This document shows, piece after piece, positions 1-7,881 of a stretch of DNA of 34,589 nt. The position numbers and the translations under genes are program-made. Position 1 is the stretch's first letter. Each line of letters begins with the position of its first letter. Origin of the DNA: an uncultured Verrucomicrobiaceae bacterium (GTDB lineage: Bacteria > Verrucomicrobiota > Verrucomicrobiia > Verrucomicrobiales > Verrucomicrobiaceae); NCBI GenBank assembly GCA_937872615.1, contig CALMTT010000010.1, positions 1 through 34,589 of the forward strand, read 5' to 3'. Under the pieces are notes generated by a model. That model was given only the letters and a program-made list of their open reading frames with translations, was not told the origin of the DNA and did no database searches.

Positions 1-2
1 CG

Positions 3-374
3 CCCGTGGCGCAGGTGCTCGCCAAACGACGCGGTGTCTGCCAGGACTTCGCGCAGGTCATGATCGCGTGTTTACGGTCCATCGGACTGCCTGCACGCTA
101 TGTCAGCGGCTATCTCGAAACCATGCCGCCGCCCGGTCAGGTAAAGCTCGTCGGCGCGGATGCCTCGCATGCCTGGGTCAGCGTCTATTGCGGCGATGGC
201 ATCGGCTGGATGGACGCCGATCCCACCAACAACATCCTCCCCGGCGAGCGCCACATCACCGTCGCCTGGGGTCGCGACTTCAGCGACGTCAGCCCCCTCC
301 GCGGCGTCACCATCGGCGCCGGCGAACAACGCCTCCAAGTCGCCGTCGATGTGCTGCCCGAGGGCGGGGAGTGA
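3..374 (+). CDS. Transglutaminase-like protein, C-terminal part (5' end outside window)
   Basis: The reading frame is open from the first complete codon and ends at TGA 372-374, so only the C-terminal ~123 residues are present. The visible part carries the whole catalytic triad of bacterial transglutaminase-like (COG1305-type) proteins: Cys in RRGVCQDFA, His in ADASHAWV and Asp in WMDADPTNN, followed by the usual HITVAWGRDFSDVSPLRG segment. Members act as cysteine-protease-fold hydrolases or acyl transferases; the substrate of this one cannot be told. The GTG at position 6 is only an internal valine, since this family normally has ~150 more residues upstream. No neighbour in the window belongs to the same pathway. 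Confidence 0.9.
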   Translation, partial: PVAQVLAKRRGVCQDFAQVMIACLRSIGLPARYVSGYLETMPPPGQVKLVGADASHAWVSVYCGDGIGWMDADPTNNILPGERHITVAWGRDFSDVSPLRGVTIGAGEQRLQVAVDVLPEGGE

Positions 375-532
375 GGTGACATATTTTGGCGCGATCATGT
401 CCACGCTGAACACTCATGGCTTCCATCCCGGCATCTAGGCGCTCGGGTTGAAGATGCTAGTCGCGGTTGGTGGATCAATGACGACAACGAACAAGCCTTG
501 TCAGCCATGCTGATCAAGGAATAGCATACCCC

Positions 533-1126
533 ATGAGACAGTCGCTTATCTTTTGCCTAGTTTGGTGCATCTCCGTTTCTGCAATGGACGAAAGCAAGAC
601 TACCGATACAATTCAGCCGGGCCACATCCTAAGTCTTCAAATTCGGGAGGATAAAAAGGAGGCTGTGCAGCAGCGGGTCGCTGTAACCGGAGAGATTCAG
701 GTGCCCTATCTTGGCTTGATGAAAGCGGCGGGCAAGACCTGCGTCGAACTGGCCGAGAAGGCGCGCAAGCAGCTTGAGCCCACGTATTTCTCCAAAGCCA
801 CAGTCGTCGTAAGAATCGACGACAAACTTATCTGCCCACAAGGAAGAACCACCCTCTGTCCCGGTCCACCTACCATCACCATCTTGGGAAACGTTGTGAG
901 GTCCGGCAAATATGATCTTCCGACCAATAAAGACACCACGGTCAGTGCCGAACTTGCCCGGGCAGGTGGCCACAATTCGGGAAAAGAGGTTCCCGGGATC
1001 AAAATCGTCCGAACAACACCGCTGGGCGAGAAAATCATTGTGGTGAACACTCACGCCGTTTTGGTCGAAAAAAAGGCGGAATACGATCTCGTCCTTCGGA
1101 CCAATGACGTCATCATCGTGGATTAA
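533..1126 (+). CDS. Small polysaccharide-export (Wza/BexD-like) periplasmic protein
   Basis: 197 residues. A signal peptide (hydrophobic residues 4-16, cleavage likely after SVSA) precedes a poly_export-type domain at about residues 27-95 (IQPGHILSLQI, then GEIQVPYLGLMKAAGKT). An SLBB-like segment follows from about 114 (ITILGNVVRSGKYDLP, AELARAGGHNSG). Family members form or line outer-membrane channels for capsule or exopolysaccharide. This one is shorter than Wza (~380 aa), has no lipobox and no adjacent co-polymerase or glycosyltransferase. Its base composition is visibly less GC-rich than its neighbours, with many AAA and ATA codons, which hints at transfer. An AAGGA at 516-520 could serve as ribosome binding site, though it is 12 bases from the ATG. 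It ends one base before bioA. Confidence 0.75.
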   Translation: MRQSLIFCLVWCISVSAMDESKTTDTIQPGHILSLQIREDKKEAVQQRVAVTGEIQVPYLGLMKAAGKTCVELAEKARKQLEPTYFSKATVVVRIDDKLICPQGRTTLCPGPPTITILGNVVRSGKYDLPTNKDTTVSAELARAGGHNSGKEVPGIKIVRTTPLGEKIIVVNTHAVLVEKKAEYDLVLRTNDVIIVD

Positions 1127-1127
1127 C

Positions 1128-2369
1128 ATGACGCCCACCGAACTCGCTGAACTCGAAAAACGCCATTCGTGGCATCCTTTCACGCCGATGCAGGCGTGGG
1201 GGGCGGAGGGGCATGAGCCGGTGATGATCGAAAGTGGCAGCGGCTGTGTGCTCCGGGATCAGCATGGGCGCGAGTATCTGGACGGGAATGCCTCGATCTG
1301 GACGAACATCCACGGGCACAACCATCCAGCGATCAATGCGGCGATCATCGAACAGCTCGGCAAGGTGGCGCACACGTCGTTCCTCGGCTTTTCGCATGCG
1401 CCGGCGGCTTTGCTGGCGAAGGAACTCGTCGATGTGCTGCCGGGCGGGAAGATGGAGCGGGTGTTTTTCTCCGATGACGGCTCCACGGCCATCGAGTGCG
1501 CGGTGCGCATGGCGTTGCAGTTCTGGCGGCAGAACGGACGACCGGAACGCGACACCATCGTCGCGTTTGATCGCGCCTACCACGGCGACACGCTCGGCGC
1601 GGCGAGCCTTGGCGGCATTTCGATGTTCAAAGGCAGCGCGAACCATTTTGGCTATCGCGTCGTGCGCGTGCAGAGCCTCGACGAGTTGCACGAGCAGGAG
1701 CCGGAGCGGCTCGCGGCGGTCATTATTGAGCCGTTGATCCAAGGCGTGGCCAACATGCGGCTGTGGCCGAAGGGCATGCTGCACGAGTTGAACGCGTGGT
1801 GCGGGCAAAACGATGTCTTTCTGATCCTCGATGAGGTCATGACGGGCTTTGGGCGCACGGGGAAGATGTTCGCGTGCCTGCATGAGGACGTCGTGCCGGA
1901 CTTTCTATGCCTCGCGAAAGGTCTCACCGGCGGCTACCTGCCGCTCGCGGCCACCTTGACGACGAAACGCGTGTTCGAGGGCTTCCACGGCCCCGAAAAG
2001 ACCTTCTTCTATGGTCACAGCTACACCGCGAACCAACTCGGCTGCGCGGCGGCGCTGGCCAGTTTGCGCATTTTTCGCGAAGAAGCTGTTTTGGAGCACC
2101 TGAAGCCGAAAATCGCTCTTTTGGCCGAATTGCTCGCCGAGCTCCAAAACGTGCCCGGCGTGCTCGCGACGCGTCAACTCGGCCTCATCGCCGGAATCGA
2201 TGTCGAAGCGAACGGGGCGGAGGTTTGCTTGGCGGCACGAAAGCACGGTTTGCTCACCCGGCCGATCCAAAACACGCTCGTCCTCATGCCGCCGCTGTGC
2301 GTGAGCGAGGCGGAGCTTCGGCAGATGGTGAAAGCGATCCAATTGGCCTTGGCTGAGTCGCAGAAGTGA
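1128..2369 (+). CDS. bioA: Adenosylmethionine-8-amino-7-oxononanoate aminotransferase (BioA)
   Basis: 413 residues; class III PLP-dependent aminotransferase. It makes 7,8-diaminononanoate from 8-amino-7-oxononanoate with S-adenosylmethionine as amino donor in biotin synthesis. Seen: the N-terminal HSWHPFTPMQAW block typical of BioA, WTNIHGHNHPAIN, FDRAYHGDT, ILDEVMTGFGRTGK (Asp235) and CLAKGLTGGYLPL with the PLP lysine at about 264, spaced as in E. coli BioA. An in-frame ATG at 1104 would overlap the upstream gene by 23 bases; I chose 1128 because the protein then starts directly at the conserved BioA N-terminus. It lies 1 base after the polysaccharide-export gene, so co-translation is likely. 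bioB is 7.5 kb away on the other strand; bioF and bioD are not in the window. Confidence 0.93.
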   Translation: MTPTELAELEKRHSWHPFTPMQAWGAEGHEPVMIESGSGCVLRDQHGREYLDGNASIWTNIHGHNHPAINAAIIEQLGKVAHTSFLGFSHAPAALLAKELVDVLPGGKMERVFFSDDGSTAIECAVRMALQFWRQNGRPERDTIVAFDRAYHGDTLGAASLGGISMFKGSANHFGYRVVRVQSLDELHEQEPERLAAVIIEPLIQGVANMRLWPKGMLHELNAWCGQNDVFLILDEVMTGFGRTGKMFACLHEDVVPDFLCLAKGLTGGYLPLAATLTTKRVFEGFHGPEKTFFYGHSYTANQLGCAAALASLRIFREEAVLEHLKPKIALLAELLAELQNVPGVLATRQLGLIAGIDVEANGAEVCLAARKHGLLTRPIQNTLVLMPPLCVSEAELRQMVKAIQLALAESQK

Positions 2370-2418
2370 GAATCAGGCCTGTGATTTTTGTGTAATCTGC
2401 CATATTGATTATTGATTC

Positions 2419-2424
2419 TATAAT
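2419..2424 (+). promoter_or_regulatory. Possible -10 element (TATAAT) upstream of the PelA-like gene
   Basis: A perfect TATAAT lies in the unusually AT-rich 2385-2440 stretch between bioA and the PelA-like gene, 54 bases before its ATG. No good -35 hexamer sits 16-18 bases upstream (the bases there read TCTGCC), so this is only a candidate. The position is sensible, since a new transcription unit should begin here. Confidence 0.3.
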
Positions 2425-2478
2425 TCGAGAGCCTAAAATGCGGGTGTTCGCAGCTCTGAAAAAGCCGCACCAACAGCC

Positions 2479-5328
2479 ATGACATCCTCGAATTCACTCC
2501 TCCTCCGCTCCGGTCTGCGTGACCGGGCCTCCGCATGGCTGAAAAGCCTCTGCGCTGCCGCGTTGATCGGCTCGCCCGCGATGGCGGTGGAGTTTGAGAT
2601 GCCGCGCAGCTTCTTCGTCGATCTCTCCACGCGCCCGGAGGCGCTCTCGCTGGCCGCGTTTGACCTCTGTGTCCTGCATGCGCAGGCCGAGGTGGACCTC
2701 GAGCCGGGCCACATGGCCGGCAACCGCTTCCTCGCGATGCTGAACGTGGCTGAGTTGCGCACGAAATCATTTCAGGAAAAGCTCGCCGCGAAGCAGTCGC
2801 TCACGCTCACGGCAGGCAGCGATAAAGAACAGCTCGTCGTGGCCGATCCGTCGCAGCCCGGCTGGCTCGGCTGGGCCGTGGCGGGTGCTGCTGATCCGGC
2901 AGCGAAGAAAGGCTTCGATGGCTTTGTGCTCAGCCTCGGCCAGCAACCGGCGAGCAAAGTCTGGCGTGAGGCCGTGCTGGAGCTGGCGCAGGTACTCAAG
3001 AAGCGTTTTCAGGACAAGCAGATCCTCCTCGATGCCCGCATCGGGCTCGGTGGCGAAGCCGCAGGCATCGCCGATGGCGTGCTGGCTCTCGGCGTGCATA
3101 CCCAAGGCGGCAAGAACGGCGCTGAGCTGGGCTCGCTCGATACCGCTCGTGAAGTGTCCGCGGTGTTGCGTCATGCCCGCGCCGCCGGGATGCGCGTGTT
3201 TGGCGTCGAGTTCGCCGCGCCGCATGATCACGAGGCCATTCGCGAGGCTGCGGGTCGTCTTCAAACAATGGGCGTGATGCCCTTCATCACCACGCCGTCA
3301 CTCGATGGAGTGAATCTCGGCCCGGTCGAGGAAGTCAGCCGCCGCGTGCTCGTGCTGCACGGCTGGGATGCCTCGCTCACTGGCGAGGCCGCGCCTGCTG
3401 CGGACACCACGCTGGCCGCCCGTTGCCTGCATGCGCCGCTCGAGTGGCTGGGATTCCGCCTTGAGTTCCTCACGATGACGAAGGACGCGAAGCTGCCTGA
3501 CGCCGCTGGGTTCCGCGGTGTGATCCTCGATGGCAGCCTGCTGCTCGATGTGGACCAGCAGAAGCAGCTCGCCGCCTGGGTGCGCGACGACGCGAAGGCG
3601 AAAAACATTCCCGTGCTGCTCGCTGGCATGCCCTGGCGTGATGAAGGCGTGCTCGCCGAAGTGCGTGACACGCTCGCCCTCGGCGGCACTGGCAAGCCTG
3701 CGCCAAAGCTCGTCAAGACTAGCGTGGCCCGCATGGACTCCACCGCGCTGCGCAGCGGCGTGAAGGCCACCGCACGGGCGATGGGCTTCCTCGATCTCGA
3801 AGCGCCGGAGGGCGCGAAAGTCGTGCTCGCCGTCCGCGGCCAGGACACGCTCGGCAGCGAGCATCACTTTGATCAGGTGTTTCACACCGCGTGGGGCACC
3901 GTCTGGATGGAACCCGCCGCGCTTTCCGCCGGACCGCAGGCCGATCTCTTCGCGCTCACCGCTGAATGGTTGAGCAAAAGTGGTGTCACCCCCGCGCCAG
4001 ACACGACCACGCTCGACGGCCGCCGCGTGTTCTTCAATACCTTCAGCGCCGAGGGTTTCACCACCCCGTCCGCGCTTCCCGGCTTCCGCCTCTGCGCCGA
4101 GGTCGTCCGCGAGCGTGTGCTGGGCCGCTACTTCCTGCCCTTCACCGTTGCCGTGTGCGAGGCCGACCTGCGTGGCTGGCGTCCCGGTCAGAATCCCGAA
4201 GACGCGCCGCACTACGAGCAGCTCGCCCGCGCCATCTTTGACATGCCGCACGTGGCCGCCGCCTCGTATTCCTTCTCGCAGCCCGCCGACTGGAGCTCCG
4301 GTGAAAAGATCAACGGCGCCCTCAACGAGCACGCGAAGACGAAGCGCTTCGACATGGAGCGCGAGGTGGCCGGTTCGATGAGCTACATCCACCGCGCCTT
4401 GCTGCCCGCTGGCAAAAGCGTCTCGCTCATGCTGTGGCCCGCCACCGGTGCACCCACGCCGGACGCCCTCGACTTCTGCTCCCGCATCGGCGTGCAAAGC
4501 CTCACGCCGGCGCCTTCCCGCACTGCGGGCCAGTCCGCGGTCATCGCCCTGCCCGAGGCAAACGAGATCACCGCGAGCAGTTGGGTGCATGGCGACAACG
4601 TGGAGGTCTTTGCCACCGCCGCGAGCCGTTCCGATGCCCGTCCCACGCTTGAACAGCAGCTCGCTGCCTTGCAGGCCGAGGTGAAAAACCCGCGCCGCAT
4701 CGCCCCGGTCGCGCTGAGTGCCTCCTTCCGCGATGTGCGTGATGAAAAGGGCCTCGCCGATCTCACCAAGGCTCTCGACTGGTGCGCTGCCGAGCCTTTG
4801 CACGCCACCACCGCCGCCGCGTATGCCGCCAGCGTGCGTGATGCCGCCCGCACCCGCGTGCTGAAGCTCGCCGACCGTCACTGGATCGTGCTGAATGAAG
4901 GCCGCGCTCGCACGCTGCGCCTGCCCGCCAGCGCCGGCGTGCCCGACATGCCCCGCTGCGAAGGCATCAGCGGCTTCACCGTGAGCAACGGCCAGCTTTA
5001 CGTCCACACCATGGGCGAGCAGCGCAGCGAGATCGTCCTCGCCGAAAGTGCGCCCGCCACGCCGCACCTGCGCCTCGAGGAATGCAGTGGCAAAATCGAA
5101 TTCCTCGAGCTCGCCTCACGTCGCGCTACTTTCCAAGTTTACGACTGGCGCCAGGTCGAGGTCGTGCTCGGCGGCTTCGAGCCGCACGGCCTATGCGCCT
5201 ACACCGAAAACGGCCGCCCCTACTCCGCGAATGCCGACGCGAAGGGCATCGTGCGCCTCGAACTCACCCGCCAGGCCACCGTGCAGCTCCAATCGCTGCC
5301 GCCCGCCCCCGCCACCGCCGCGAACTGA
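2479..5328 (+). CDS. Secreted PelA-like protein (hydrolase-like plus deacetylase-like halves), catalytic motifs degenerate
   Basis: 949 residues, about the length of Pseudomonas PelA (~948). A signal peptide ends near AMA-36. The N-terminal half resembles the PelA/GH114-type barrel: FDLCVLHAQAEVDL at 61, RFLAMLNVAEL at 83, GFDGFVLSLGQ at 145. A middle Rossmann-like part begins at RRVLVLHGWD (288). The C-terminal half follows the PelA deacetylase: RRVFFNTFSAEGF at 515, IFDMPHVAAASYSFSQPADW at 586, FDMEREVAGSMSYI at 624, and a tail with LRLPASAGVPDM. PelA hydrolyses and deacetylates the Pel exopolysaccharide in the periplasm. Here the expected metal ligands (Asp-x-Asp near 523-525, His-x3-His at 597-601) read S-A-E and Y...Q, and the LDTLD-type acidic motif reads LSLGQ. 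A structural or binding role is therefore more likely than catalysis. The TPR gene follows 30 bases later. The family call is from remembered motifs; the residue losses are seen. Confidence 0.7.
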   Translation: MTSSNSLLLRSGLRDRASAWLKSLCAAALIGSPAMAVEFEMPRSFFVDLSTRPEALSLAAFDLCVLHAQAEVDLEPGHMAGNRFLAMLNVAELRTKSFQEKLAAKQSLTLTAGSDKEQLVVADPSQPGWLGWAVAGAADPAAKKGFDGFVLSLGQQPASKVWREAVLELAQVLKKRFQDKQILLDARIGLGGEAAGIADGVLALGVHTQGGKNGAELGSLDTAREVSAVLRHARAAGMRVFGVEFAAPHDHEAIREAAGRLQTMGVMPFITTPSLDGVNLGPVEEVSRRVLVLHGWDASLTGEAAPAADTTLAARCLHAPLEWLGFRLEFLTMTKDAKLPDAAGFRGVILDGSLLLDVDQQKQLAAWVRDDAKAKNIPVLLAGMPWRDEGVLAEVRDTLALGGTGKPAPKLVKTSVARMDSTALRSGVKATARAMGFLDLEAPEGAKVVLAVRGQDTLGSEHHFDQVFHTAWGTVWMEPAALSAGPQADLFALTAEWLSKSGVTPAPDTTTLDGRRVFFNTFSAEGFTTPSALPGFRLCAEVVRERVLGRYFLPFTVAVCEADLRGWRPGQNPEDAPHYEQLARAIFDMPHVAAASYSFSQPADWSSGEKINGALNEHAKTKRFDMEREVAGSMSYIHRALLPAGKSVSLMLWPATGAPTPDALDFCSRIGVQSLTPAPSRTAGQSAVIALPEANEITASSWVHGDNVEVFATAASRSDARPTLEQQLAALQAEVKNPRRIAPVALSASFRDVRDEKGLADLTKALDWCAAEPLHATTAAAYAASVRDAARTRVLKLADRHWIVLNEGRARTLRLPASAGVPDMPRCEGISGFTVSNGQLYVHTMGEQRSEIVLAESAPATPHLRLEECSGKIEFLELASRRATFQVYDWRQVEVVLGGFEPHGLCAYTENGRPYSANADAKGIVRLELTRQATVQLQSLPPAPATAAN

Positions 5329-5358
5329 TCCGTTTTCACCTCTTTCCGCCTGCCGCTC

Positions 5359-7098
5359 ATGCCTTCCCCGAAACGCCACAGCCTTCGCGAGAACCTCCCG
5401 ATGCTCGTCCTGCTCTACGCAGGCCTCGCCGGAGCCTGGGGCTGGCGTTTGCAGGCCTCGAAGCAACCGCCCGTCGATGACACGCTGCAGGCCACGCGGG
5501 TGCAGGTGGTGAAACGCATTGCCAAAGTGCCCTCGCGCCGGCTCACGCCCGCCTTGTTCCAGCTCGGCATGCTGCCCGATGGCGAAGTGAAAAACCTCGC
5601 CCGCTGGATGGAGGAACCTTCCACACCGCGCCTGCGCCAGCTCACCGTGCAGCAAGGCCCCGTGAGCAGCGCCGGACCTTTGAACGCCGCGCTCATCCTC
5701 GCTGAAATCGACCGCGCCGATGCTCCAGCACTCGATGAGATGCGCCTGCTCGTCTCCGCCGCCGGTGATCGCATCGAGGAACCGGTCAAAATTGAAGCGC
5801 TCGGCACCCTCGCCCGCAAAGCCTCCGAAACTGGGGATCTTCACCTCGCCACCGACATCTGGCTCCGCGTCAGCGAATCGCCCGCCGCCACCTGGAGCGA
5901 GATCGAGGAACTTGTCACCGCCGCTCGTGCCGCTCGTCGCCCCGCCGCCGCGTTGAAAGTGCTCAAGTCATGGCTCGATGACGCCAAAGGCCATCTCACC
6001 AGCGAGCAACTCCCGAAGGCGCAGGACATGCAAATTCAGCTTCTCATCGAGGGAGGCCGCGTCGCCGAGGCCAGCCGCATCGCCCGCGATGCCTTGCGTG
6101 CGCTTCCTGCCAAGGCCGCCGTGCCGGAAATCATGCTCGAGCGGGCATTGCGTGCCGCCACCGCCGCCGCGGAATCCGGCGAGCTGCTGCCATGGATCGA
6201 GCGCCGCCTCCGCGAGCATCCCGAGCATGCCACCACCTGGGAACAGCTCGCCGCCGGCCGCGAAACCTCTGCCAGCTACCGTCACTGGCTCTGGCATGCC
6301 GCGACCGTTTCCGACCTCCAAAACCTCCACGGCACCGCTTGCGACCTTTTCTTCCGCGTCGCCGCCACCGGTGACTTGAAGTGCCTCGGCCGTTTGCATG
6401 CCCTCGCGGCTCAAACCGGTCGCACGAAGGATTTCAGCACGCTGCTCGAAGCACTCCAAAATCGCCCGCAGGACGCTCACAGCCTCATCGAGCTCGCCCG
6501 CGCCCTCGAAGCCGGTGGTGCCGCCGAGGCCGGACGCGATTTGCTTGCCGCTCATCTCAAAACACAGTCCGATGACCGTGACGCCGCCTTTGCCATGACC
6601 GAGATCGACGAAGCCCGCCGAGGCTCCGGCAGTGCCATGGTGTTGTGGGAAGGCTTCCTCCGCAAATTCCCCGACGACACCGCCGCGCTGCGTCGCCTCG
6701 CCGCCATGCAAACCGCCGATGGCCAGCACCTTCCTGCGCTGCGTTCCCTGCAACGCATCGCCGCCGCCGACCTCGCGGATGCCGACCTGCGCCACATCGC
6801 CACGCTCGGCGAGATCCTCGATGACACCTCGACCGCTCTTCAAGCTCGTCAGATGATCGTCGAACGCCAGTCGAAGCCCTCCGTGACCGATTTGATGGCC
6901 ATCGCCGCCCTCACCTCGCAGCACGACGATCCCGCGCTCGCCCACAGCGCCCTCGCCTCCGCCGCGGAAAAGGCCCCGCAAAGCAAACTCGTTGGCGAAT
7001 GGCTCCAAAACACCACCCGCCTCGGCACCGCCGGCACCTTCAGCACCGCCGTCGAGCAAGTAAAGCCCGCCATCGAGGTGCCGCAGGAGAAGAAGTGA
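5359..7098 (+). CDS. Membrane-anchored TPR-repeat protein
   Basis: 579 residues. A short basic N-terminus and one hydrophobic segment (about residues 13-31, LPMLVLLYAGLAGAWGW) suggest an uncleaved anchor. The rest is alanine- and leucine-rich helical repeat of TPR character, for example FLRKFPDDTAALRRLAAMQ and LIELARALEAGGAAEAGRDL. TPR arrays mediate protein-protein contacts. The gene starts 30 bases after the PelA-like gene in the same direction and probably shares its transcript. In Pel systems PelB carries periplasmic TPRs followed by an outer-membrane barrel, and PelE carries TPRs on an inner-membrane anchor. This protein has anchor plus TPRs but no barrel-like C-terminus, so a PelB/PelE-like scaffold role is an inference from context only. 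Confidence 0.75.
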   Translation: MPSPKRHSLRENLPMLVLLYAGLAGAWGWRLQASKQPPVDDTLQATRVQVVKRIAKVPSRRLTPALFQLGMLPDGEVKNLARWMEEPSTPRLRQLTVQQGPVSSAGPLNAALILAEIDRADAPALDEMRLLVSAAGDRIEEPVKIEALGTLARKASETGDLHLATDIWLRVSESPAATWSEIEELVTAARAARRPAAALKVLKSWLDDAKGHLTSEQLPKAQDMQIQLLIEGGRVAEASRIARDALRALPAKAAVPEIMLERALRAATAAAESGELLPWIERRLREHPEHATTWEQLAAGRETSASYRHWLWHAATVSDLQNLHGTACDLFFRVAATGDLKCLGRLHALAAQTGRTKDFSTLLEALQNRPQDAHSLIELARALEAGGAAEAGRDLLAAHLKTQSDDRDAAFAMTEIDEARRGSGSAMVLWEGFLRKFPDDTAALRRLAAMQTADGQHLPALRSLQRIAAADLADADLRHIATLGEILDDTSTALQARQMIVERQSKPSVTDLMAIAALTSQHDDPALAHSALASAAEKAPQSKLVGEWLQNTTRLGTAGTFSTAVEQVKPAIEVPQEKK

Positions 7099-7191
7099 AC
7101 GTGGCGTGGTGCGTGACACGCGCTGCTCAAACCACGACGCACTTTTCATTGGACGCTTCCAGCATGCGCCGGACTGTCGGCACCCTTTTGC

Positions 7192-7827
7192 ATGACACAG
7201 ATCTTCGATTTCATCGCCCATGTCGATAAACACCTGCAGACCTTCGCGGAGCAGCATGGCCCGCTGATTTATGCGCTGCTGTTCGCGATCGTGTTTTGCG
7301 AGACGGGACTCGTGGTGACGCCGTTTTTGCCGGGAGACTCGCTGCTCTTCGCCGTCGGGGCGCTGGCGGCGCAGGGCTTCATGCGCATCGAGATCATCAT
7401 TCCGCTGCTCGTGTGCGCCGCGATCCTCGGTGACAACGTAAACTACTGGATCGGTCGCAAATGCGGCGGCTGGATCGTGGACCAGCGATGGTTCAAACGA
7501 GACTACCTGGCGAAAACGGAGGCCTTTTTCGTGAAGCACGGTGGTCGTGCCATCGTGATCGCCCGCTTTGTGCCCATCGTGCGCACCTTCGCGCCGTTCA
7601 CCGCCGGTTTTGGCCGCATGCAATACCGCCGCTTCCTCATGTTCAGCCTCGGTGGCGGTCTTTTCTGGGTGATCAGCATCTCCATCCTCGGCTACGCCCT
7701 GGGCAACATCCCCATCATCAAGAGCAACTTCAAGCTCGTGTCCCTCATGATCATCGTCGTCTCCGTGCTGCCGATCGTCATCGAGGTAATCAAACACAAG
7801 CGCGAGGCCGCGAAGAAGGCCGATTGA
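7192..7827 (+). CDS. dedA: DedA-family inner-membrane protein
   Basis: 211 residues with hydrophobic segments around 27-60, 64-84, 148-172 and 182-201. DedA/SNARE-associated family proteins are inner-membrane transporters or lipid scramblases needed for undecaprenyl-phosphate recycling and membrane-potential homeostasis. The family signatures are intact: CETGLVVTPFLPGDSLLF (Glu37, Asp49) and IARFVPIVRTFAPFTAGF (Arg125, Arg131). These match the four residues known to be essential in E. coli YqjA/YghB with near-identical spacing. It starts 93 bases after the TPR gene and probably has its own promoter, though none stands out. Confidence 0.92.
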   Translation: MTQIFDFIAHVDKHLQTFAEQHGPLIYALLFAIVFCETGLVVTPFLPGDSLLFAVGALAAQGFMRIEIIIPLLVCAAILGDNVNYWIGRKCGGWIVDQRWFKRDYLAKTEAFFVKHGGRAIVIARFVPIVRTFAPFTAGFGRMQYRRFLMFSLGGGLFWVISISILGYALGNIPIIKSNFKLVSLMIIVVSVLPIVIEVIKHKREAAKKAD

Positions 7828-7881
7828 GCCTTCGAGCGCCATCTTGCCAAACGAGGCCATCCGGGCTACGAGGCCGCCACC

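Noticed and set aside
1104-1127. Upstream ATG as start of bioA
   Set aside because: It would overlap the upstream gene and add eight residues before the conserved BioA N-terminus; ATG 1128 fits better.
2371-2390. AATCA...TGATT followed by TTTT after bioA, as terminator
   Set aside because: A 5-bp AT-rich stem would be unstable; kept only as a note.
3298-5067. A 589-codon open frame on the minus strand opposite the PelA-like gene, and similar long antisense frames at 5968-7860 and 17131-18318
   Set aside because: These are shadows produced by high GC and biased third positions; translations are Arg/Gly/Ala/His-rich, have no motifs, and the plus-strand frames carry signal peptides and family motifs.
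7109-7142. Inverted repeat GTGCGT/ACGCAC followed by TTTT after the TPR gene, as terminator
   Set aside because: Only six pairs, a 22-base loop and four Ts; too weak to call.
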